Source of the DNA: an uncultured Bacteroidales bacterium
Lineage (GTDB): Bacteria; Bacteroidota; Bacteroidia; Bacteroidales; Paludibacteraceae
Direction: 5' to 3'
Assembly: GCA_937892015.1 (NCBI GenBank)
Contig: CALAUY010000074.1
Coordinates: 1-9,665, forward strand
Length of the DNA stretch: 9,665 bases
In this document: positions 1-5,672 of the stretch, one piece after another
Numbering within the stretch: the stretch's first letter is position 1
How the letters are laid out: each line of letters starts with the position of its first letter
The notes under the pieces: model-generated
Told to the model about the DNA's origin: nothing
Databases searched by the model: none
Seen by the model: only the letters and a program-made list of their open reading frames with translations
Made by a program: the position numbers and the translations under genes

Positions 1-38
1 ATTGCAACGTTTTTAGTCATCTGTACATTTGTCTGCAC

Positions 39-60
39 GGCTCTGTCGAACGACCGAGCC
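39..60. other. Inverted repeat / hairpin between the 35-bp repeats
   Basis: GGCTC at 39-43 pairs with GAGCC at 56-60, and GTC at 45-47 pairs with GAC at 52-54. A single T/C mismatch separates the two blocks and the loop is GAAC. No T-run follows on the plus strand, so it is not a convincing intrinsic terminator. It could be the 3' end of an upstream transcript or part of a palindromic repetitive element. Confidence 0.55.
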
Positions 61-78
61 TGCCGAGGGAGAACTCCA

Positions 79-109
79 ATTGCAACGTTTTGAGTCATCT
101 GTACATTTG
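79..109 (+). promoter_or_regulatory. Candidate Bacteroidota-type promoter (distal, duplicated)
   Basis: ATTG at 79-82 is one mismatch from the -33 element TTTG. It is followed by exactly 19 nt and then TACATTTG at 102-109, which matches the -7 element TAnnTTTG. The same arrangement occurs at 1-31 in the other copy of the 35-bp repeat. Transcription would begin about 70 nt upstream of the kbl start and run through the 8-bp repeat. The elements are visible; promoter activity is inferred. Confidence 0.4.
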
Positions 110-110
110 T

Positions 111-144
111 CTGAACTCCTGAACTCCTGAACTCCTGCACTCCT
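111..144 (+). repeat. 8-bp tandem repeat (CTGAACTC) upstream of kbl
   Basis: Units start at 111, 119, 127 and 135. The first three are identical, the fourth reads CTGCACTC, and a partial CT follows. The array sits between the 35-bp repeat and the AT-rich start-proximal region. Copy-number change would move the distal promoter-like element relative to the gene in 8-bp steps. The GAACTCC core also occurs at 71-77 and 1491-1497. Confidence 0.9.
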
Positions 145-164
145 AATTTATAAATTTGTAAATT
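145..164 (+). promoter_or_regulatory. Candidate proximal -7 element with overlapping AT palindromes
   Basis: TAAATTTG at 151-158 is a perfect match to TAnnTTTG, about 28 nt from the kbl ATG. No TTTG lies 19-21 nt upstream; that position is occupied by the 8-bp repeat, so this is only half of a promoter. Bases 145-156 (AATTTATAAATT) form a perfect palindrome, and AATTT/AAATT at 153-157 and 160-164 form a second overlapping one. These could be an operator or simply AT-rich promoter DNA. Confidence 0.35.
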
Positions 165-185
165 GTCTAATCACAAATAAACATT

Positions 186-1379
186 ATGTATTCGGAGTTT
201 CAAAAGCACTTACAGAAAGAGTTGCGCGCCATTGACGAGGCGGGATTGTATAAACATGAGCGCATCATCATCACCCCGCAATCATCGGAGATACAAGTGT
301 CGGACGGGCAAGAGGTCATCAATTTCTGTGCCAACAACTACCTCGGCTTGGCGGATAACGCCGAGCTCATAGAAGCGGCCAAAACGCGCATGGACGCACG
401 CGGATATGGCATGTCGTCGGTGCGGTTCATCTGCGGTACGCAAGACACGCACAAAGAGTTAGAACGCGCCATCTCCGACTTCTTCGGCACGGAGGACACC
501 ATTCTCTATGCCTCGTGTTTCGATGCCAACGGTGGACTATTCGAGCCGCTTCTGACCGAGGAGGATGCCATCATCTCCGATGCACTCAACCACGCCTCTA
601 TCATCGATGGCGTGCGTCTGTGCAAGGCGCAGCGGTTCCGCTACAAGAACGCCGACATGGCCGACCTCGAAGAGCAACTCAAGCACGCACAATCGGCTCG
701 TTTTCGCATCATTGCCACCGACGGCGTCTTCTCGATGGACGGCAACGTCTGCCCGCTCGACAAAATCTATGAGTTGGCCAATCGATACAACGCGCTGGTT
801 ATGGTGGATGAAAGTCACTCTGCCGGCGTTGTGGGCAAAACCGGACATGGTGTGACGGAACGTTTCGGTCTGCGCGGCAAGATAGAAATCATCACGGGCA
901 CGCTCGGCAAAGCGTTCGGCGGGGCTGTGGGCGGTTTCACAACCGGCAAACAGGAGATTATCGACATGTTGCGCCAACGCAGTCGTCCCTACCTGTTCAG
1001 CAACTCTCTGCCGCCAATGATAGCCGCAGCAGGGCTGAAAACGTTCGAACTACTGACCCGCGACAACACCCTTCAAGACCGTCTGCACGCCAACACCGAC
1101 TATTTTGTCAGTCGCATGTTGGCCGCAGGATTCGATTGCAAACCTACCGAGTCGGCCATCTGTGCCGTCATGCTCTACGATGCACGTCTGTCGCAAGAGT
1201 TCGCAGCTGCACTGCAAGCAGAGGGCGTCTATGTGACCGGTTTCTACTATCCCGTAGTTCCTCAAGGGCAGGCACGCATACGCGTACAACTATCGGCTGC
1301 ACATACGCGCGAACAACTCGATAAAGGTATCGCTGCATTCGTCAAAGTGGGTAAACAGTTGGGCGTTCTTACAGCATGA
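186..1379 (+). CDS. kbl: Glycine C-acetyltransferase (2-amino-3-ketobutyrate CoA ligase)
   Basis: Cytosolic PLP enzyme that cleaves 2-amino-3-oxobutyrate with CoA to give glycine and acetyl-CoA, the second step of threonine catabolism started by Tdh. The 397 residues match the family length (398 in E. coli as I recall it) and align throughout with the E. coli enzyme, starting with a similar short N-terminus. Landmarks include the substrate-loop segment INFCANNYLGL near residue 46, the SDALNHASIIDG block, the TDGVFSMDG block, DESH in the cofactor-binding region, and GTLGKAFGG, whose Lys242 is the expected Schiff-base lysine. The C-terminal FYYPVVPQGQARIRVQLSAA block is typical. It is a fold-type I, alpha-oxoamine synthase family member. 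Related KAS-family enzymes (KBL versus serine palmitoyltransferase or BioF) are made unlikely by the overall match and by the adjacent tdh. The start has no Shine-Dalgarno site and follows an A-rich leader, as is usual in Bacteroidota. No truncation or frameshift is seen. Confidence 0.97.
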   Translation: MYSEFQKHLQKELRAIDEAGLYKHERIIITPQSSEIQVSDGQEVINFCANNYLGLADNAELIEAAKTRMDARGYGMSSVRFICGTQDTHKELERAISDFFGTEDTILYASCFDANGGLFEPLLTEEDAIISDALNHASIIDGVRLCKAQRFRYKNADMADLEEQLKHAQSARFRIIATDGVFSMDGNVCPLDKIYELANRYNALVMVDESHSAGVVGKTGHGVTERFGLRGKIEIITGTLGKAFGGAVGGFTTGKQEIIDMLRQRSRPYLFSNSLPPMIAAAGLKTFELLTRDNTLQDRLHANTDYFVSRMLAAGFDCKPTESAICAVMLYDARLSQEFAAALQAEGVYVTGFYYPVVPQGQARIRVQLSAAHTREQLDKGIAAFVKVGKQLGVLTA

Positions 1380-1381
1380 GA

Positions 1382-1400
1382 AGATAACCATAAGATAACC
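1382..1400 (+). repeat. 11-bp tandem repeat, left block (1.7 units)
   Basis: One complete AGATAACCATA unit at 1382-1392 and the first eight bases of another at 1393-1400, beginning three bases after the kbl stop codon. The unit is identical to the larger block at 1504-1553, so the two blocks look like one array split by the intervening island. Confidence 0.9.
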
Positions 1401-1503
1401 TGAAGCGGAACAGCCGCACCGAGAAATGTCCGGTGGACATTTTGAGGGACGAGTGCAGCGCGCGAGTTTACGACTTTAGGAGTAAACATAGAACTCCTAT
1501 TTT
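1401..1503. other. Palindrome-rich island splitting the 11-bp array
   Basis: This 103-bp segment is unlike its flanks. It contains three perfect inverted repeats: AAATGTCC/GGACATTT (1424-1431, 1435-1442), GTTTAC/GTAAAC (1466-1471, 1482-1487) and TAGGAGT/ACTCCTA (1477-1483, 1493-1499). The last two overlap, so only one can form at a time. The identical 8 bases AGATAACC immediately flank it on both sides. That fits a target duplication, but the surrounding array would produce the same thing. It could be a REP-like or MITE-like element, or a structured mRNA spacer. No coding potential is apparent. Confidence 0.55.
1424..1446 (+). terminator. Perfect hairpin in the kbl-tdh spacer, possible weak terminator or attenuator
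   Basis: An 8-bp perfect stem (1424-1431 with 1435-1442) closes a GGT loop, with one more G-T pair outside (1423/1443). The T-run is only TTTT, partly inside the stem, and is followed by GAG, so termination would be weak. It could stabilise the kbl end or reduce read-through into tdh. Equally, it could just be part of the palindromic island. Confidence 0.35.
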
Positions 1504-1553
1504 AGATAACCATAAGATAACCATAAGATAACCATAAGATAACCATAAGATAA
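1504..1553 (+). repeat. 11-bp tandem repeat abutting the tdh start
   Basis: Four perfect AGATAACCATA units (1504, 1515, 1526, 1537) plus a partial AGATAA at 1548-1553. The ATG of tdh begins three bases later, so the array forms the immediate 5' leader. Each unit holds two TAA triplets and 11 is not a multiple of 3, so all three forward frames are closed whatever the copy number. There is no Shine-Dalgarno site. Confidence 0.95.
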
Positions 1554-1555
1554 GA

Positions 1556-2587
1556 ATGAGAGCTTTAGTGAAGAGAAAAGCCGAGCGGGGCATCTGGATG
1601 GAAGAGGTGCCAATGCCGGAAGTGGGCGTGAACGATGTACTCATCCAAGTCAAGAAAGCAGCCATCTGCGGCACTGACCTGCACATGTACAAATGGGACT
1701 TGTGGTCACAGCAGCACTGCACCCCACCCTACATCATGGGACACGAGTTCGTGGGAACGGTGGTGGATATTGGCCCTGGCGTGCGTAATATCCGCGTGGG
1801 TGAGCGAGTGACGGCCGAGGGACATATCGTCTGCGGTCAGTGCCGCAACTGCCGGAGAGGCATGGGCCACGTCTGCGAGCACTCGCTCTCTGTGGGCATC
1901 TTCGGCAAAGATGGCGCTTTTGCCGAGTACGTCACTATCCCCGAGTCGAACATCGTCAAACTGCGGCCTGAGATACCCGATGATTTTGCGGCAATCATGG
2001 ACCCGTTCGGCAACGCCACGCACACCGCCCTCGCTTTCCCGCTACTTGGTGAAGACGTACTCATCACGGGTGCGGGACTCATCGGCACAATGGCCGCAGG
2101 CATCTGCCGCTTCGCCGGCGCAAAGCATATCGTCGTCACCGACATCAACTCGCTCCGACTCGATATCGCCAAGCGAATGGGGGCCACCCTGACCGTCAAT
2201 GGCGCGAAAGGTGAGACGGTGGAAGGAGCTATGCAACAACTCGGCATACACGGTTTCGACGTGGGATTAGAGATGTCGGGCGCACCCGCTGCCTTCAACG
2301 ACATGGTCGCACACATGTACAAGGGATCGAACATCGCACAACTCGGCATCCTACCCGAAAACACACAAGCCGACTGGTCGAAAATCATCTTCAACGCCCT
2401 GACTATCAAGGGCATCACCGGCCGACATATGTGGGAGACGTGGTACATGATGGAACAGATGTTGCTGGGAGGACTCGACCTTTCACCCGTCATCACGCAC
2501 CATTTCCCGTTCGACAATTTCCAACTCGGATTCGATGTCATGGAGAGCGGCAAATGCGGCAAAGTGATTCTCGAAATAAGCGACTGA
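1556..2587 (+). CDS. tdh: L-threonine 3-dehydrogenase, zinc MDR type
   Basis: Cytosolic NAD-dependent dehydrogenase that oxidises L-threonine to 2-amino-3-oxobutyrate, which Kbl then cleaves. The 343 residues align end to end with E. coli Tdh. Catalytic zinc residues Cys38, His63 and Glu64 are present, as are Thr40 and His43 of the active-site relay. The structural zinc cysteines Cys93, Cys96, Cys99 and Cys107 are all conserved. The Rossmann motif GAGLIG is at 172-177, and Asp196 at the end of the next strand indicates NAD rather than NADP. DPFGNATHTAL (about 149-159) and FDVGLEMSGAPAAF are family signatures. Many Bacteroidota use an unrelated short-chain (epimerase-like) threonine dehydrogenase, so the zinc MDR form is worth noting. 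It is co-oriented with kbl, as in E. coli, but separated by 176 bp of repeats and palindromes, so co-transcription is likely but not certain. No defects are seen. Confidence 0.97.
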   Translation: MRALVKRKAERGIWMEEVPMPEVGVNDVLIQVKKAAICGTDLHMYKWDLWSQQHCTPPYIMGHEFVGTVVDIGPGVRNIRVGERVTAEGHIVCGQCRNCRRGMGHVCEHSLSVGIFGKDGAFAEYVTIPESNIVKLRPEIPDDFAAIMDPFGNATHTALAFPLLGEDVLITGAGLIGTMAAGICRFAGAKHIVVTDINSLRLDIAKRMGATLTVNGAKGETVEGAMQQLGIHGFDVGLEMSGAPAAFNDMVAHMYKGSNIAQLGILPENTQADWSKIIFNALTIKGITGRHMWETWYMMEQMLLGGLDLSPVITHHFPFDNFQLGFDVMESGKCGKVILEISD

Positions 2588-2590
2588 CAC

Positions 2591-2670
2591 GCTTTGGCAT
2601 AGTATTTGCACATTTGGCATAGTATTTACACATTTGGTATAGTATTTACACATTTGGCACAATATTTGCA
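2591..2670 (+). repeat. 20-bp tandem repeat, four copies
   Basis: Units at 2591-2610, 2611-2630, 2631-2650 and 2651-2670 are variants of CATTTGGCATAGTATTTACA, each differing from the next at one to four bases. A further CAT follows. The array begins three bases after the tdh stop and fills most of the 115-bp gap before the peptidase gene. The copies are contiguous, so there are no spacers. A 20-bp period is close to two DNA helical turns, which would place each TTTGG on the same face. The remaining 32 bp to the ATG is A-rich leader. I see no clear hairpin terminator for tdh and no well-spaced promoter. Confidence 0.93.
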
Positions 2671-2702
2671 CATAGAAAATAAAACTTTATATTCAAACAG
2701 AA

Positions 2703-5594
2703 ATGAAACGACTATTGACAGGATTATTGGCTCTGATGAGCCTGTCTGTTTTCGCAACAGACCTTCCGAAAGAATTGCAACAGTACAAACTGGAGAACGG
2801 GTTGACCGTGATGCTGTGGGAAGACCACGACCAACCGGACGTGACCGGATATGTAGTGGTTAGGGCCGGCGCAATCGATGAGCCTGCCGAATATACGGGC
2901 TTGGCGCACTACTTGGAGCACATGCTCTTCAAGGGTACGCAGCGCATCGGTGCTGTCGATTGGGAGAAAGAACGCCCTATCTACGACTCCATCATCGCAC
3001 TCTATGACCAATATTCGGATGCCACCGACCCGAAAGTGCGCGAACAGCTCGCTACGCAAATCAACGAATGCTCTATGCGCGCTGCCAAATACTCCACCAC
3101 CGAGGATTTCTTCAACCTGCTCGACAATATCGGTGCTGAGGGCGTCAATGCTTATACAAGTTACGACCTGACGGCCTACCACAACTCGTTCCCGCCCGCC
3201 GAGATGTACCGCTGGCTCACCATCTTCTCTGACCGCTTCATCAACCCCGTGTTCCGTACGTTCCAGGCCGAACTGGAGAACGTGTTCGAGGAGTACAACA
3301 TGTACGCCAACGAGCCGTCATCACAAGTGCAGAAGAAAGCCCTCGAGAAAATCTACGAGGGACACGCTTACGACCGTGACGTGATTGGTCTGCCCGAACA
3401 CCTGAAGAACCCCCGTCTGTCGAAACTCATCGAGTTCTACAACACATGGTATGTGCCTAACAACATGGCACTCATCCTCGTGGGCGATTTCGATGCAGAG
3501 GCCACCAAACCGATGATTCAGGAGACTTTCTCCCGCCTGCAAGCCAAACCCCTGCCCGAGCGCACACAGTACAGCGTAGTGAGCTATAAAGGCAACCCCA
3601 AGTACAGCTATAAGTTGGGCTACTCGCCAATGCTCATGTGGGCGTACGATGGCGTCAAAGAGGGGGCTGACGACCAGACGGCTCTCGAGTTCGTCATCTC
3701 ACTGCTGAGTAACGATGTAGAGACGGGTCTGCTCGACAAACTGACGCTCGATGGAGACGTACAGTACGCCGGTGCGTTCCTCGACTCACGACGCGACCTC
3801 GGGCGCATACTGATACAAGCTGTGCCGTACTATGATGTCAACCAACGTATGTACGACGACAACAAAACGACCGAGAAAATCATCCGCAAAGAGATTGATA
3901 AACTCAAGAACGGCGACATCGAAGATTGGCGCATCGCGTCAGTGAAGAAGATGTACGACGAATCATACAAACTGGTGTTCGAGAACTCCTCCTCCAAAAT
4001 GGGAAACCTCGTACACTGCTTCACTTATGGACTTCCCCTCACAGACATCTTCGAGGAGAACGAAAAAATACAAGCCCTCACCAAAGAGCAAATCATGGCC
4101 ACTGCAAAGAAATATTTCGATGCCGATTACATGACCATCTCTTTCGACGAGGGTACAATGAAAGTCAACCCGCTGCCCAAACCCAAGATTCAGCCACTCG
4201 ACCCCGTCAAGGGAGCTGTGACCGAGTACGCCAAGGCGTTCATGGAGTTGCCGCGCGGAGAGGTGAAACTGACGTACAACAACTTCAACGACGTCATTGT
4301 ACGCCAACTCGACGACAACGTCACGCTGCGCTATACGCCCAACAACAAGAACGATATCTTCACGCTCAATCTACGTTACGGGGTGGGCGAAGAGAAGATG
4401 CCGATGTTGCCTTACGTGACGGCTCTCATGAACACCGCCGGCGTCATGCCTAATACAGAAGCGCAAGAGTTCAACCGCGAGATGGCCGAACTGGGAGCGT
4501 CTGTAGGTTACTACTGCGATGACAGCTATTTCTACATCTCCATCTCCGGCGAAGATGCCAATCTGGAGAAGATTATGGCTCTCGTCACCCGTCAGCTCAT
4601 CATGCCCAAACTGGAGCAAAAACAGCTTGACAACATCATCGGTAGCGTCTTCATTAGTCGCTGGAGCCGACAGAAACGTAACGCCATGCAGCGCTCGGCA
4701 CTCATGCAGTACGCCCTCTATGGCGACAAGTCGTCTTACATCGATGAGGTGAAGTTCGGCGACATCTATGCCCTCTCACTCCCGAAAATTCAGACGCTCA
4801 TTGGTCAGGCTCGTGAGTATGCGCTTGACGCACGTTACTGCGGTACACGCTCGATGGACGATGTGGTAGCCGCTCTACCCCTCACAGAAGGCATGAAACC
4901 GTCCACCTCGCCCGTGATCAAAGACCGCAAGACTTATACGAAGAACACCATCCTCTTCTTGCCGAATAGCAACGTGCAACAAGCCGACCTCTACCTGTAC
5001 ATCAATGGTCGTCCCTACAGCATCGAGTCAGATGTAGTATCCGACGCCTTCAACCAGTATTTCTCGGGAGGCTTCTCGGGTATTGTGATGAACGAGATAC
5101 GTACCAAGCGCTCGATGGCCTACACGGCTTATGGTCAGGACGTTACGCCTATCTTGCAGGGCAAGAACTGCTACTTCATCGGGTACGTGGGAACACAATC
5201 CGACAAAGTAGTGGACGCTGTGAAGGTCTATAAAGACCTGTTGGACAACATGCCTATCGACTCTACCGGCATCGAGAACATCAAGATTGCTCTGCGGCAG
5301 AGTGCACAGACGACCAAACCGTCAATGCGAAGCAAGGCCGGCACGTTCTCCTACTGGCAACGATTGGGTTACAACGACGACCCTGCACGCGTCAATGCCG
5401 ACAAGATAAACAACCTGACTTTCAGCCAGATTGAGGACTTCTACAAGCAGAATATCCAAGGCCAACCCATCACGATTGTTCTGATGGGCGACCCGAAGAA
5501 AATCAACCTCAAGGAGATAGAAGCGCTGCTGGGCTGCAAAGCCACCAAACTGTCGGTGACCAAACTGTTCGCCCCGATGGACCTCGATTTCTAA
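2703..5594 (+). CDS. M16 family zinc metallopeptidase, exported, two-half type
   Basis: Predicted periplasmic peptidase of the pitrilysin/insulinase clan. Residues 1 to about 18 form a signal peptide (basic KR, then a Leu-rich core, then VFA before TDLP) with no lipobox cysteine. The inverted zinc motif HYLEH is at 69-73 (zinc ligands His69 and His73, catalytic Glu72), and Glu197 in the FEEYN segment is the likely third ligand. The 963 residues are long enough for two fused M16 halves, each with an active-like and a C-terminal-like domain. The second half lacks HxxEH but keeps the substrate-contact block ending R803-SMAY807. The gap from HxxEH to Glu197 is about 128 residues, against about 80 in insulinase. 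The extra stretch (around 84-135) is charged and probably helical, and I recall similar insertions in other Bacteroidota M16 proteins. Substrate is unknown; roles in peptide or signal-peptide degradation are only family-level guesses. The 115-bp gap after tdh suggests independent regulation. The last codon and stop lie in the 28-bp repeat. Confidence 0.93.
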   Translation: MKRLLTGLLALMSLSVFATDLPKELQQYKLENGLTVMLWEDHDQPDVTGYVVVRAGAIDEPAEYTGLAHYLEHMLFKGTQRIGAVDWEKERPIYDSIIALYDQYSDATDPKVREQLATQINECSMRAAKYSTTEDFFNLLDNIGAEGVNAYTSYDLTAYHNSFPPAEMYRWLTIFSDRFINPVFRTFQAELENVFEEYNMYANEPSSQVQKKALEKIYEGHAYDRDVIGLPEHLKNPRLSKLIEFYNTWYVPNNMALILVGDFDAEATKPMIQETFSRLQAKPLPERTQYSVVSYKGNPKYSYKLGYSPMLMWAYDGVKEGADDQTALEFVISLLSNDVETGLLDKLTLDGDVQYAGAFLDSRRDLGRILIQAVPYYDVNQRMYDDNKTTEKIIRKEIDKLKNGDIEDWRIASVKKMYDESYKLVFENSSSKMGNLVHCFTYGLPLTDIFEENEKIQALTKEQIMATAKKYFDADYMTISFDEGTMKVNPLPKPKIQPLDPVKGAVTEYAKAFMELPRGEVKLTYNNFNDVIVRQLDDNVTLRYTPNNKNDIFTLNLRYGVGEEKMPMLPYVTALMNTAGVMPNTEAQEFNREMAELGASVGYYCDDSYFYISISGEDANLEKIMALVTRQLIMPKLEQKQLDNIIGSVFISRWSRQKRNAMQRSALMQYALYGDKSSYIDEVKFGDIYALSLPKIQTLIGQAREYALDARYCGTRSMDDVVAALPLTEGMKPSTSPVIKDRKTYTKNTILFLPNSNVQQADLYLYINGRPYSIESDVVSDAFNQYFSGGFSGIVMNEIRTKRSMAYTAYGQDVTPILQGKNCYFIGYVGTQSDKVVDAVKVYKDLLDNMPIDSTGIENIKIALRQSAQTTKPSMRSKAGTFSYWQRLGYNDDPARVNADKINNLTFSQIEDFYKQNIQGQPITIVLMGDPKKINLKEIEALLGCKATKLSVTKLFAPMDLDF

Positions 5595-5672
5595 AGGACC
5601 TTACGAAGAATACCTTTTCTAAAGGACCTTACGAATAACACCTATTCTAAAGGGCTTTTCGGATAACACCTA
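5589..5672. repeat. 28-bp tandem repeat, three copies, spanning the convergent gene ends
   Basis: Copies at 5589-5616, 5617-5644 and 5645-5672 each begin TTCTAAAGG. Copies 1 and 2 differ at 3 positions, copies 2 and 3 at 4, and copies 1 and 3 at 7, so divergence grows with distance. In copy 1 the TTC TAA is the last codon and stop of the M16 peptidase. In copy 3 the CTA at 5647-5649 is the complement of the TAG stop of the minus-strand gene, and the rest of that copy encodes its final residues LGVIRKAL. Copies are contiguous, so this is not a CRISPR array. Confidence 0.93.

Larger units (their letters stand above)
1..113 (+). repeat. 35-bp direct repeat, two copies (1-35 and 79-113)
   Basis: Bases 1-35 and 79-113 are identical except at the 14th position (t in the first copy, g in the second). 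Start-to-start spacing is 78 bp. The first copy starts at the window edge, so the unit may be longer or more copies may lie to the left. Each copy contains TACATTTG, a perfect match to the Bacteroidota -7 element TAnnTTTG, and begins with ATTG 19 nt before it. The 43 bp between the copies carries a hairpin. Confidence 0.9.

Noticed and set aside
106..158. TTTG at 106-109 paired with TAAATTTG at 151-158 as one promoter switched by the 8-bp repeat
   Set aside because: The gap is 41 nt, and removing whole 8-bp units gives 25 or 17 nt, neither of which is 19-21, so the copy-number switch does not work arithmetically.
1468..1722. Minus-strand open frame with a repetitive hydrophobic peptide
   Set aside because: The repeated residues come from translating the 11-bp array, which happens to be free of stops in reverse. 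It overlaps tdh and has no supporting start signal.
1837..2613. 258-codon minus-strand open frame inside tdh
   Set aside because: It is antisense to a perfectly conserved tdh, and the translation resembles no family.
2591..2670. 20-bp repeats as a CRISPR remnant or plasmid iterons
   Set aside because: Units are contiguous with no spacers, and there is no replication initiator gene nearby.
2653..2689. TTTG plus AAACTTTA as a promoter for the M16 gene
   Set aside because: The spacing is 25 nt and the -7 part matches only partly.
5589..5672. 28-bp repeats as a CRISPR array
   Set aside because: The copies are directly adjacent with no spacers, they overlap coding ends, and no cas gene is present.
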